This document shows, piece after piece, positions 10,558-19,080 of a DNA stretch of 64,000 nt. Each line of letters begins with the position of its first letter. Within the stretch, counting starts at the first letter, position 1. This DNA is from Prochlorococcus sp. AG-402-I20 (GTDB lineage Bacteria > Cyanobacteriota > Cyanobacteriia > PCC-6307 > Cyanobiaceae): the NCBI GenBank assembly GCA_003216975.1, contig QCHY01000001.1:104411-168410 (forward strand). Direction: 5' to 3'. The translations under genes and the position numbers were made by a program. The notes under the pieces are model-generated. The model saw only the letters and a program-made list of their open reading frames with translations. It made no database searches and had not been told where the DNA came from.

Positions 10558-11208
10558 TCAAGTACTCTTTTCACTCAATTTCATAAGAATGTCTTTGAGA
10601 TGCTTATCCATTAGCTTTGCTTTTTCTTCTTCAGATAGGGAATTCAATAATAAAGAATTTTCTTTTTCGTTGATAGTGATTATTTTAATTGAATCTTTTA
10701 TTTCATTATCTTGATAGCCAAGGGAATTTAGAATTAAATATATTTCATCAATATATTTAGAAAACTGATTAGGCTCTATTTGATTTTTGTCTATAAATCT
10801 ATTAAGTTTATTCTTTAGCTCAACTATTAATCTCTCTGCAATTCGTATACCTATTCCTTGTGTTTTTGTTAATAAATTAGATTCATTACTTTCTATTGCA
10901 TTAACTAATTCATTAACCTCAAAGTCCTCCAAAATAGCCATACCAATTTGTGGACCTATTCCGTTTACACTTATAATCTCTCTAAATAAATCTCTTTGAT
11001 TAACCTCTATGAATCCATATAGGTTTCTACTATCTTCACGATCTATTTGGTGAATCCATAATTCAATCTCATTAAAAACTTGAGCTTTACCTATGTGTTT
11101 TGGTAATAGTTGTATTTCATAACCAACACCGCCAACATTTAGAACAACTCCTTTCTTGGTGGATATTTCCCAGTTATGTACTATTTCACCTTTTAACCAG
11201 CTAATCAT
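10558..11208 (-). CDS. ruvA: Holliday junction DNA helicase subunit RuvA
   Basis: RuvA binds four-way junctions and loads the RuvB motor for branch migration. Domain I (OB-fold, ~1-65) starts MISWLKGEIVHNWE; domain II has the two helix-hairpin-helix elements VNGIGPQIGMAIL and TQGIGIRIAERLIVELK (~75-130); domain III, which contacts RuvB, is at the C terminus (~160-210). At 216 residues it is slightly longer than E. coli RuvA (203). ruvB is not nearby. Confidence 0.95.
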   Translation of the reverse strand: MISWLKGEIVHNWEISTKKGVVLNVGGVGYEIQLLPKHIGKAQVFNEIELWIHQIDREDSRNLYGFIEVNQRDLFREIISVNGIGPQIGMAILEDFEVNELVNAIESNESNLLTKTQGIGIRIAERLIVELKNKLNRFIDKNQIEPNQFSKYIDEIYLILNSLGYQDNEIKDSIKIITINEKENSLLLNSLSEEEKAKLMDKHLKDILMKLSEKST

Positions 11209-11246
11209 TATTTATTTTGATTGAACTTCTGAAAATATAAACATAC

Positions 11247-11633
11247 TCAACCACCATCAATCTGACATCCCACCATGGACCCTCCTACTAAACCAGCAGG
11301 GATTGCCCACCAACGATCTTTTCCTCTCGATATTGCCGTAGCGAAGCCCGCACCTAAAATACCACCTGCAATCTTGCCTTCAGAGCAATCATTGTTATCA
11401 AATTCATTGTTATTGTTTGTTGATCCACTACCTGGGCAAGGAACTTCTACCGTTTCCTCCCATTGTTTTACATATCCAGGATCATTTCTTGTCCCTGGAA
11501 TATATTCTTCTCTATATTCGTTTCTCGTACAAGTTCTACTTGATGAGTAACCTCGTTGAAACTCATCTGCAAGTATCGATGTTGATCCAGAGCAAATAAG
11601 AACTACTGAAAAAATTAAAGATTTAAAATTCAT
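11247..11633 (-). CDS. Secreted protein with glycine-zipper-like C terminus
   Basis: No assigned function. An N-terminal signal peptide is clear (residues ~1-22, hydrophobic core LIFSVVLICSG, probable cleavage after SILA). The mature part has a Cys-containing YREEYIPGTRNDPGYV segment that I associate with cyanobacterial conserved hypotheticals, a Gly/Ser/Asn linker and a C-terminal Gly-rich stretch (GKIAGGILGAGFATAI) resembling glycine-zipper outer-membrane proteins. Four Cys after the signal suggest disulfides. The ATG overlaps the stop of the upstream transporter gene by 4 bp (ATGA), so the two are probably co-translated. Confidence 0.72.
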   Translation of the reverse strand: MNFKSLIFSVVLICSGSTSILADEFQRGYSSSRTCTRNEYREEYIPGTRNDPGYVKQWEETVEVPCPGSGSTNNNNEFDNNDCSEGKIAGGILGAGFATAISRGKDRWWAIPAGLVGGSMVGCQIDGG

Positions 11634-12538
11634 ATTTTTGCGTGTGTGGTTTTAGATGCACTTATACTAATAATAGTTGAAATAAGTACACAAAAACCAC
11701 CTAAGTAAATTGAACTTGTTATTGTTTCACCGAATATCAATACCCCCCATATACTTGCAAAGATAACCTGAGAATAGTTTAAGGAAGTTGCTTGGCCAGC
11801 TGGGAGTAGTCTTAAACCCTCTGTTATGCAGAGTTGGCCAATTTGCGTAAAAATACCAATACCTATTATCCAGAACCAATCTGTTCCTGTTGGCAATACA
11901 AAATCATTAATAATAAAAGGAATAGTTAAGGGTATAGAAACCAAAGGAAAGTAGTAAATAATAACAAGAGGGTGTTCTTTGGAAGAGAGTTTTCTTACAC
12001 ATATATAAGCTAATGATGTCATCAATGCCCCTAATAATGCAACAATTAATGCTAATATTGTTTCTTGAATATTACTATTGCTCGTAAATTCTGGTTGACT
12101 AACTAAAAGAATTCCTATCCAACCAATAATGATTGAAAATACTATTCTCCTTAATATAAATTCCTTTAAAATTATGTACGCACATATCACTGTAAAAGTT
12201 GGGTAAATGTATTGTATTACTGTTGCTGTTGCTATAGGTAATATTGTTAGAGCTTTGAAGATACAAAATAGAGCAACTGTTCCTAGTAAACCCCTTATAA
12301 TTAATAATCTTTTCTGATATCCCCAAGGGTTAATATTTTTTTTATATAAGTAATATCTTGTTATTATTATACTAATAGTAGCCCTAGCAAAAACAAGTTC
12401 CGAAATAGGTATCCTCCCCCCAATTGACTTAACGCAAACAGTCATAAGGCTAAATGCAAAACCGCTTCCTATTAAAAATCTGATACCGTTTAAATTTTTT
12501 TCTATATTAAATTTATCTTTTGGTAGTTTTTCTCTCAA
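11630..12538 (-). CDS. EamA-family (drug/metabolite transporter) permease
   Basis: A 302-residue inner-membrane protein with about ten hydrophobic helices in two repeated EamA halves, as in the DMT superfamily; the substrate cannot be inferred. The second half carries the typical QIGQLCITEGLRLLPAGQAT and GVLIFGETI motifs. The start is TTG at 12538; an in-frame TAG lies two codons upstream and the next ATG falls inside the first helix. The upstream neighbour is divergent dnaG (48-bp gap); the downstream secreted-protein gene overlaps by 4 bp. Confidence 0.85.
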   Translation of the reverse strand: MREKLPKDKFNIEKNLNGIRFLIGSGFAFSLMTVCVKSIGGRIPISELVFARATISIIITRYYLYKKNINPWGYQKRLLIIRGLLGTVALFCIFKALTILPIATATVIQYIYPTFTVICAYIILKEFILRRIVFSIIIGWIGILLVSQPEFTSNSNIQETILALIVALLGALMTSLAYICVRKLSSKEHPLVIIYYFPLVSIPLTIPFIINDFVLPTGTDWFWIIGIGIFTQIGQLCITEGLRLLPAGQATSLNYSQVIFASIWGVLIFGETITSSIYLGGFCVLISTIISISASKTTHAKI

Positions 12539-12586
12539 TTTCTAAATCTCTTAGCTAAATATTTAAATATCAATTAAAATTATCAT

Positions 12587-14614
12587 ATGGCTTCTGCTCG
12601 ACTACATCCTAGGACAATTGAGTCTGTCAAAGATCGTGTCGATATTGTTGATGTAATTGGTGAACACGTTGTCTTAAAGAAAAAAGGCAAAGAATATTTG
12701 GGAATATGTCCTTTTCATGATGATAGTAAGCCCTCAATGTCAGTAATTCCTGGCAAGCAATTTTATTATTGTTTTTCATGTGGAGCTGGTGGAAATGCAA
12801 TTAAATTTTTAATGGAGTTTCAGAGACAAAGTTTTAGTGATGTCGTTCTTGAGTTGGCTAAGAAATATCAAGTGCCAATTGATACGGTTGAAGGACCTCA
12901 GCAAGAAAGACTCAAACAACAGCTTTCACGTAGAGATACCCTTTATCGTGTTTTAAAATCAGCTACTGGTTGGTTTAGAAATCAATTGAATTCTCCAGGT
13001 GGAAAAAATGCACTTAATTATCTTAAAAATCAACGTCATTTAAGTGATGGTACGTTAATCAATTTTGAGCTTGGATTTGCTCCTGATAATTGGGATTCGT
13101 TACTTAAATATTTTGTAGATGTAGAAAAAGTCAGTGTTGAAACTCTTGAATCGGCTGGATTAATTGTTCCTCGAAAGGGAGGTAATGGCTTCTATGACAG
13201 ATTTCGCAATCGTATAATTGTTCCCATTCACGACAGGCAAAAAAGAGTTATTGGTTTCGGGGGAAGAAGTCTTGATGGCTCAGAACCTAAGTATTTAAAT
13301 TCACCTGAGACTGAAATTTTTGAAAAGGGTAAAAATCTTTTTGGTTTAGATAAATCAACCCCTTCCATTAGAAAAAAAGATTACGCAGTTGTAGTAGAAG
13401 GATATTTTGATGTGATGGCACTTCATGATTCTGGTATTACAAATGTTGTCGCCTCTTTGGGTACAGCATTAAGTCGTAATCAAATAACGCTTCTCTCTCG
13501 TGCTACCGATAGTAAAAAGATCCTTTTAAATTTCGATTCAGATAATGCTGGAATTCGTGCGGCAAATAGAGCTATTAGTGAGGCAGAAAACCTTGCTATT
13601 CAAGGTCAGCTAGATTTAAGAGTTCTACAATTACCTTCAGGTAAGGATCCAGATGAGTTCCTCAAGGATAATTCTCCATCCGAATATGAAGCATTAGCGG
13701 CAAAATCACCTCTTTGGATGGATTGGCAAATTGATCAATCTTTGAAGGATTTAGATTTAAGTAAATCTGATCACTTTCAGGAAGCTGTTAGCAGCTTAGT
13801 AAATCTTCTTGGAAAGTTACCTCAAACGGCTATAAGAACCCATTATCTTCAGCAGGTTGCTCAGCGTCTTAGTGGAGGTCAAGGTAGATTCGCTCTACAA
13901 CTAGAGGAAGATTTACGTAATCAAATTAGTGGTCAAAGATGGCATGGTCGCTCTAAGAAAATTGATAAACCTAAAGAAATTAGTCTTAGAGAAAGAAGTG
14001 AGGCAGATATACTTTTTGCCTATATTCATTGTCCCAATTATAGATCTTATATTCGTTATGAACTTCGCCTAAGGGACTTAGATGATTTCGCAATTAATCA
14101 TCATCGTGCAATATGGTCTACGATAAGTAATATTGAGGAAAAAAAGTTTGGTCCTGAAATTGTTGAGAAGATTAATCGTTTTAATGATTCAAGCAATATT
14201 TTAGCTGATGTTGATTTAATTAAACAATTGTTTGATAATTTTTTAGTGAATGATAATGAACATTTATCTAAACTTACTCCTTTATTAGAGGCTAACGAAC
14301 TTCGTTTAGCAACATTAAGTGACCCTGAGTCGCTTATTCGTGGAGCTCTCGCTGCTCTTGAAAAGCAAAAATCCTTAAAACGTTGTAGACATCTAATTGA
14401 TGCGTGGAGTGCACAACGTTTACAAACTCTTGAAAATTGTATTGCCTCTCTTATCCTTCAAGAAGATTCTGACCCTAGTGATTCTTCTGATATGGAGCAG
14501 AGAGTAATTAGCATGTTTGAAGACTTAAATAATGATGCTATAAACTTCCAACAACTTTATTACGCCGAGAGAAGACATATATTAAATTTAGATCAAGAGA
14601 GATGTTATAAATAA
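12587..14614 (+). CDS. dnaG: DNA primase
   Basis: Synthesises RNA primers at the replication fork. The 675 residues contain an N-terminal CHC2 zinc-binding domain (C41, H44, C62, C65), a catalytic-core N domain, a TOPRIM domain with the conserved Glu E271 in VVVEGYFDVMAL and Asp residues in NFDSDNAGIRAA, and a C-terminal DnaB-interaction region (~470-650). Confidence 0.96.
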   Translation: MASARLHPRTIESVKDRVDIVDVIGEHVVLKKKGKEYLGICPFHDDSKPSMSVIPGKQFYYCFSCGAGGNAIKFLMEFQRQSFSDVVLELAKKYQVPIDTVEGPQQERLKQQLSRRDTLYRVLKSATGWFRNQLNSPGGKNALNYLKNQRHLSDGTLINFELGFAPDNWDSLLKYFVDVEKVSVETLESAGLIVPRKGGNGFYDRFRNRIIVPIHDRQKRVIGFGGRSLDGSEPKYLNSPETEIFEKGKNLFGLDKSTPSIRKKDYAVVVEGYFDVMALHDSGITNVVASLGTALSRNQITLLSRATDSKKILLNFDSDNAGIRAANRAISEAENLAIQGQLDLRVLQLPSGKDPDEFLKDNSPSEYEALAAKSPLWMDWQIDQSLKDLDLSKSDHFQEAVSSLVNLLGKLPQTAIRTHYLQQVAQRLSGGQGRFALQLEEDLRNQISGQRWHGRSKKIDKPKEISLRERSEADILFAYIHCPNYRSYIRYELRLRDLDDFAINHHRAIWSTISNIEEKKFGPEIVEKINRFNDSSNILADVDLIKQLFDNFLVNDNEHLSKLTPLLEANELRLATLSDPESLIRGALAALEKQKSLKRCRHLIDAWSAQRLQTLENCIASLILQEDSDPSDSSDMEQRVISMFEDLNNDAINFQQLYYAERRHILNLDQERCYK

Positions 14615-14636
14615 TTTTTGTTTTTTATATATATCA

Positions 14637-14936
14637 GTGAAAAATACTTTACCGTTTAATTTGGATCAATGTTCTTTATCTAATGATCTCTGGCCAGAGT
14701 TTATTAATAAAATTGGATTTTTTAAAGCAAATTTAGCTTTACGACAATCCCTTGATCTTCAGAAAATGCAGGGATCGAGCTCTACTCTACCCGTCCTTAT
14801 TCTTGAAACATGTGGATCTGCTCTTGTGAATTCCCATGCTGTTAAGACATATATTGGCCTTTCATATTTGGAGCAAGGAATGGTTTTGATTCTTAGTAGT
14901 AAATTAAATGCTATCCAATTACTTAGATATAATTAA
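14637..14936 (+). CDS. Conserved-looking hypothetical protein downstream of dnaG
   Basis: Not recognised. A 99-residue cytoplasmic-type protein with no signal peptide, starting with GTG at 14637, 22 bp after dnaG and on the same strand. The C-terminal half, with an ILETCGSALVNSHAVKTYIG stretch, looks like an ordered domain. No catalytic motif stands out. It may be co-transcribed with dnaG; 13 bp separate its stop from the convergent HExxH gene. Confidence 0.6.
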   Translation: MKNTLPFNLDQCSLSNDLWPEFINKIGFFKANLALRQSLDLQKMQGSSSTLPVLILETCGSALVNSHAVKTYIGLSYLEQGMVLILSSKLNAIQLLRYN

Positions 14937-14949
14937 TATTAATTAATTA

Positions 14950-15408
14950 TTAGAAACAATACTTTCTTAAATTATTTTTTATTAATTTCGGTTTATCTTC
15001 TAATATATATGCTTGTCTTTCTTTCTCTTCCTCTCCGGATATTTTTATTGATCCATTTAAAGCATTGATCTTTGATGGGTTCATTGATAGTTTCCTATCT
15101 ATTTTTAATAATTTTCCATCATTGCATTCTTGAGCGACATGAACAGCTTCATGTCTTAAAGCTTTTTTTATATGTATTGATGTCCTTTTAAAGATATCTT
15201 TATCATTCTTTCTTAAAATTGTATAGCCCTCTCTCTTCTTCGCGTTATTTGTACAAATTATAATTTCTTTTTTTCTTATATTTAAAAAGCCTACATAGTT
15301 TTCACTTAATAAACATAGTTTTGTGTTTTCTGCTGTTTTATATCCTGCCTCTTCAACCAACTTTATTATCTCTAATTCTGTTCTATCTAAAAATTCTATG
15401 AACTCCAT
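14950..15408 (-). CDS. Hypothetical protein with HExxH zinc-protease-like motif
   Basis: Function unknown. Of 152 residues, 86-90 form HEAVH within ALRHEAVHVAQECNDG, the zincin signature placed in a predicted helix. No signal peptide or membrane segment is seen. A possible third metal ligand (Glu or His) is not obvious; acidic residues in the C-terminal SGEEEKERQAY stretch are candidates. The protein is Lys-rich at its C terminus. It lies 84 bp downstream of umuC on the same strand, but nothing links it to SOS. Confidence 0.65.
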   Translation of the reverse strand: MEFIEFLDRTELEIIKLVEEAGYKTAENTKLCLLSENYVGFLNIRKKEIIICTNNAKKREGYTILRKNDKDIFKRTSIHIKKALRHEAVHVAQECNDGKLLKIDRKLSMNPSKINALNGSIKISGEEEKERQAYILEDKPKLIKNNLRKYCF

Positions 15409-15492
15409 ATTTTTCTATTTTTTTTTAAATTTAGCATGAAACCCTGTTTTCACTTTAATATGTAGTATCATTGTTAAATATTATACCAACTG

Positions 15493-16770
15493 CTAATTAG
15501 CATATATAGTTGGAATATTTTCTATATTTGTTGTCTTTATACTAGATAGTTTCTTTCTTCGTGGTCTCCATTCTTTTTCCATCATTGATGATCCCCAATT
15601 TATTGTACCTGTGCCATTTTTTGAATTAATATTATCTATTACATTATCTAGTCTTTGCAGCTTTAATTCTTCTTGAATATTTTGTGCACCCAATATTAGG
15701 GTTTGTTTGTATTTATTGCTTTGAAGTTTATGCAATATTACACCAGCCTTTATAAGTTTTTTATAAGGTTTAAAAATTTTTTTTGTTAGAGATAGACTTT
15801 TTTCAATCATGATTTTTGAGTTAGAGGTCGGAATGCTTATTTTTTCTGTTGCTTCATTTCTAAAATAATCTTTTGAACGGGTATTTGTATTCATGAAAAC
15901 TGTAATAGCTGAAGACAATTGATCATATTTTCGCAACTTAGCACTTGCTATTAATACATATTTAATGATTGCTTGGTTCAAATCTTCTAAGCTATCTATT
16001 GGATATGAAAAACTTCTGCTTACGCAGATTTCTTTTCGATCTGATAAGGTCTCTTTTATAGGGATACAGAGGTTTCCTTTTAATTCATTTTGAATGCGTA
16101 GACCAACTACCCCATATTTTCCTTTGATTTGGTCGCTTGACATATCTCTAAGTTCTCGCGCATTAGTTATCCCTTTATGCTTTAGCCACGTAGACATTCT
16201 TTTACCTATACCCCAAACTTTATCTACTTCGATTTGATTAAGATAATGGTCTTTATTTTGAATAATACCTATATCAAATATACCTGAATTCGTTTGTATT
16301 TTCTTTGCTAGATGATTAGAAATCTTTGATAAAACTTTTGTCTCGCCAATACCTATAGATATTGGTATTCCTATATTTTGATAAACTAAAGCTCTTAAAT
16401 CTTTTCCCCATTGATATAAGCAATTTCCTTTTGGACGTTTTATAGTTCCAAATGCTTCATCTATAGAGTAGATTTCTAGCTCTTCACAATTTTTTCTTAA
16501 TAGCTGCATTAATCGATTACTTATATCACCGTAGAGCTCGTAATTTGAACTTCTCACATTTATGTTTAATTGATTCAGCTTATTCTTTAACTTGAAATAT
16601 GGCTGTCCCATAGGGATGCCCATCTTTCTAGCCTCTGAACTGCGAGCTATTATGCAGCCATCATTATTCGAAAGTACAACTAAGCCCTTTCCTTTTATGG
16701 AAGGATCGATCATTTGTTCACACGACGCATAAAAATTGTTGCCATCAATTTGAAGTATTACTTTGGACAT
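15493..16770 (-). CDS. umuC: Error-prone DNA polymerase V catalytic subunit, UmuC-like
   Basis: Y-family translesion polymerase, 425 residues. The active site shows QIDGNNFYASCE (D9) near the N terminus and YSIDEAFG (D104, E105). A thumb/HhH region (VWGIGKRMSTWLKHKGI) and a little-finger domain follow, with a C-terminal extension of the UmuC type. ATG at 16770 is preferred: the frame extends 18 codons upstream but that part overlaps umuD and is not family-like. It lies two bases after the umuD stop, as in a classical umuDC operon. Confidence 0.93.
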   Translation of the reverse strand: MSKVILQIDGNNFYASCEQMIDPSIKGKGLVVLSNNDGCIIARSSEARKMGIPMGQPYFKLKNKLNQLNINVRSSNYELYGDISNRLMQLLRKNCEELEIYSIDEAFGTIKRPKGNCLYQWGKDLRALVYQNIGIPISIGIGETKVLSKISNHLAKKIQTNSGIFDIGIIQNKDHYLNQIEVDKVWGIGKRMSTWLKHKGITNARELRDMSSDQIKGKYGVVGLRIQNELKGNLCIPIKETLSDRKEICVSRSFSYPIDSLEDLNQAIIKYVLIASAKLRKYDQLSSAITVFMNTNTRSKDYFRNEATEKISIPTSNSKIMIEKSLSLTKKIFKPYKKLIKAGVILHKLQSNKYKQTLILGAQNIQEELKLQRLDNVIDNINSKNGTGTINWGSSMMEKEWRPRRKKLSSIKTTNIENIPTIYAN

Positions 16771-16772
16771 GA

Positions 16773-17219
16773 TTAGAATTTTTGTTTTTGTAGTTCGTGT
16801 ATCGAATAAATCGCGACCCCCCATATTTGTATATCTAAATATTCATATAAATTTATTGCTGGATAATTTTCTTTATCTGCTTTTAGATAATAATTATCTT
16901 GCTTTTTTATAAGTCTTTTCAAAGTAAATTCTCCATCCAATAGGGCAACTACAATATGTCCAGGATTTGGGTTTATACTGCGATCTATTATTAATAAATC
17001 ATTATTATAAATTCCTGCGTTATTCATTGAATTACCGCTTACACGTAGAAAGAACGTACTTATTGGATTTTTGATTAAGTATTTATTTAGATCGATACCG
17101 AGCTCTATGTAGTCTTCCGCAGGAGAAGGAAAACCTGCGGAAATAGTATCTTTTACTAATGGAATTAATAGTGTCGATGAGTCTTCCTTTGAGGAAGAGT
17201 AAGAGCTCTTTGAATCCAT
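16773..17219 (-). CDS. umuD: LexA-type self-cleaving protein UmuD
   Basis: Regulatory partner of UmuC; RecA-stimulated self-cleavage gives UmuD', which joins Pol V. With the ATG at 17219 the protein has 148 residues. The predicted cleavage pair is A28-G29 in TISAGFPSPAEDY; the Ser-Lys dyad is S64 (SGNSMNNAGI) and K101 (FTLKRLIKK), 37 residues apart as in E. coli UmuD. An upstream in-frame start at 17252 is unlikely because it lies inside the LexA-box/promoter region. Confidence 0.92.
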   Translation of the reverse strand: MDSKSSYSSSKEDSSTLLIPLVKDTISAGFPSPAEDYIELGIDLNKYLIKNPISTFFLRVSGNSMNNAGIYNNDLLIIDRSINPNPGHIVVALLDGEFTLKRLIKKQDNYYLKADKENYPAINLYEYLDIQIWGVAIYSIHELQKQKF

Positions 17220-17240
17220 AGACGGACACCAACAAATATT

Positions 17241-17259
17241 AGTATAGTACAAATGAACT
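17241..17259 (-). promoter_or_regulatory. LexA box overlapping the umuDC promoter
   Basis: On the minus strand AGTTCATTTGTACT (17259-17246) matches the cyanobacterial LexA consensus RGTACNNNDGTWCB at all but one position (T for A in the first half-site). It abuts a good -10 hexamer TATACT (17246-17241); no convincing -35 is seen. Repression by LexA and induction on DNA damage is the expected regulation. The match is read directly; binding is inferred. Confidence 0.72.
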
Positions 17260-17280
17260 ATTTATTGTATTCGAGTCTGA

Positions 17281-17718
17281 TTACTCTTTGTGGTAAGGCC
17301 CTCCTTGGGTAATGGTTTTTGCACGATAGAGTTGTTCTATTAGTAGAAGACGAGCTATTTCATGCGGAAAAGTTAAAGGTGAAAGACTTAATTGCCAAGA
17401 GGCTGAATTGTTGAGGGAAGAGGGAAGACCTAGGGCGCCTCCAATAACAAAAGTAATATTTTGATTGTGAGAATTTAGAAGTTTTGTTGCTAGTTGCTTT
17501 GATGTGAAAGAGTGACCATTTTCATTAAGAGTTACGAGAATTTCATTTTTGCTGATAAGTTCTTTAATCGAATGCTCTTCTTTGACTTGTGTGCTGTCTT
17601 TTATTTCTTTAACTTCTAAACCAGGTAATCTTTTTAAGTACATATCTATACCTTCTTGAATCCATCTTTTTTTTATTTTTCCTATTGCAATAATTTTATA
17701 GTGTGCAGTATTAAGCAT
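17281..17718 (-). CDS. rlmH: 23S rRNA (pseudouridine1915-N3)-methyltransferase
   Basis: SPOUT-fold SAM-dependent enzyme that methylates pseudouridine 1915 of helix 69 on assembled 70S ribosomes. Family marks are the N-terminal KIIAIGKIKKRWIQEGI, the SAM loop FVIGGALGLP and the C-terminal LLIEQLYRAKTITQGGPYHK. The 145 residues are slightly shorter than E. coli RlmH (155). The neighbouring upstream gene ends 12 bp before. Confidence 0.95.
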   Translation of the reverse strand: MLNTAHYKIIAIGKIKKRWIQEGIDMYLKRLPGLEVKEIKDSTQVKEEHSIKELISKNEILVTLNENGHSFTSKQLATKLLNSHNQNITFVIGGALGLPSSLNNSASWQLSLSPLTFPHEIARLLLIEQLYRAKTITQGGPYHKE

Positions 17719-17730
17719 AAATATATTCCT

Positions 17731-18096
17731 TTAATCGATCTCATCTTCAAGGAGAAATTGGTGAAATTGTGTATAAAGGTTTAGTGAGTCTTCATTCGAA
17801 AGATCTTTAGAATTTTCATTAATCAATGGATCTGCATTGGAAGAAATTTTCACATTATTTGATTCAATCTTTTTAAGTCTTTCTAATAAATGAGGGGGTA
17901 CATTTCCATCTAGACTTATGTCCATTAACTCTCGAAAAAGTTGTTGAGGGTTCGTTTCGACTTCGACTGGGTGTAGCTTTTGTTTTTCTCCTTCTTGTTG
18001 GTTCTTTAATTCATTTGATTGAGGCTTTGATATCTCTTTAGGAAGTTTTCGTCCGAGCTCTTTTAAGCGTTCAAGGCTATGGCTATCAAAAGTCAT
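17731..18096 (-). CDS. Hypothetical acidic protein upstream of rlmH
   Basis: Not recognised. A 121-residue hydrophilic protein without signal or membrane segment; a Lys/Glu/Gln-rich probably disordered section (~20-45) precedes a helical stretch NPQQLFRELMDISLDGNVPPHLLERLKKIE, followed by a Ser/Asn-rich acidic tail. The 12-bp gap to rlmH implies an operon, but no function follows from that. Confidence 0.68.
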   Translation of the reverse strand: MTFDSHSLERLKELGRKLPKEISKPQSNELKNQQEGEKQKLHPVEVETNPQQLFRELMDISLDGNVPPHLLERLKKIESNNVKISSNADPLINENSKDLSNEDSLNLYTQFHQFLLEDEID

Positions 18097-18207
18097 TTTA
18101 GAAAATGTATATTGATTGAAGAACTTATTGTGAGTATATTTTAAATAATTTATTTTTATTTAAGTGAAATATGTGATCGTTTCTAATCTGGTTTGGAGAT
18201 TGTACGT

Positions 18208-19080
18208 ATGGGTGGAAATACTTTGAATAATTTTAGGCATATTGCAAGAAAACGCTTTGGACAACATTGGTTGAAAGATCAAGACGTCTTGGATCAAATA
18301 GTTAAGGCTGCCGAATTGAATCCTGAAGATTGCGTATTGGAAGTTGGTCCAGGTAAAGGTGCTTTAACTGAAAAATTAATTGAATCACAAGCAAGATTCA
18401 TCCAGGCAATTGAGCTAGACAGAGATTTAATCATTGGTTTGAAAAAACGTTTTAGTCATCAAAATAAATTTAGTTTGAGAGAGGGAGATATTCTGTCTGC
18501 CCCAATCGATGCTGAGAATGGACTCAAGATCAATAAAGTTGTAGCTAATATTCCATACAACATCACGGGTCCACTATTAAAAAGATTAATTGGTGAATTA
18601 ACAAAAGCGCCTGAAAATAGTTTTGAAACTTTAGTTTTATTGATGCAAAAGGAAGTGGCACAAAGACTTGTTGCTATACCTGGAACTAGTAATTTTAGTG
18701 CTTTAAGTGTGAGGATTCAGCTTCTAGCAAAATGTCAGGACATATGTGATGTGCCTTGTAAATGTTTTCAACCAGCACCCAAGGTGGATTCCAAAGTAGT
18801 CATGATTAAGCCGTTTGTATCTAGTGAGCCAGATTTTTATGAGATAGGGAATTTATTAGAGAAACTTTTGAAACATGCTTTTGCAAGTAGAAGAAAGAAA
18901 TTGCGAAACACGATTGGAAGTTTTGTTACTTCCAATGATCAGATAAAGGAATTTTTAGCCCATAGAGGTATTAGTCTTGATCAAAGACCACAGGAAATTT
19001 CACCTTCCAATTGGTTTGCTTTTGCAAAAACTTTAAAAGAAACTTGTGTTATTGAAAATGGCTGCCTACAAAGCAAATAA
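18208..19080 (+). CDS. rsmA: 16S rRNA dimethyladenosine transferase RsmA/KsgA
   Basis: Dimethylates A1518 and A1519 of 16S rRNA during 30S maturation. Rossmann-type methyltransferase with RKRFGQHWLKD near the N terminus, SAM motif I VLEVGPGKGALTEKL and catalytic motif IV NIPYNITGPL; the C-terminal helical domain begins near ~200. ATG at 18208 is preferred over TTG at 18193 because a GGAG at 18195-18198 is well spaced for it. The 3' end overlaps ispE. Confidence 0.94.
   Translation: MGGNTLNNFRHIARKRFGQHWLKDQDVLDQIVKAAELNPEDCVLEVGPGKGALTEKLIESQARFIQAIELDRDLIIGLKKRFSHQNKFSLREGDILSAPIDAENGLKINKVVANIPYNITGPLLKRLIGELTKAPENSFETLVLLMQKEVAQRLVAIPGTSNFSALSVRIQLLAKCQDICDVPCKCFQPAPKVDSKVVMIKPFVSSEPDFYEIGNLLEKLLKHAFASRRKKLRNTIGSFVTSNDQIKEFLAHRGISLDQRPQEISPSNWFAFAKTLKETCVIENGCLQSK

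Noticed and set aside
16771..16824. 18-codon upstream extension of umuC
   Set aside because: Overlaps the umuD coding end and does not resemble the Y-family N terminus, which begins at MSKVILQIDG.
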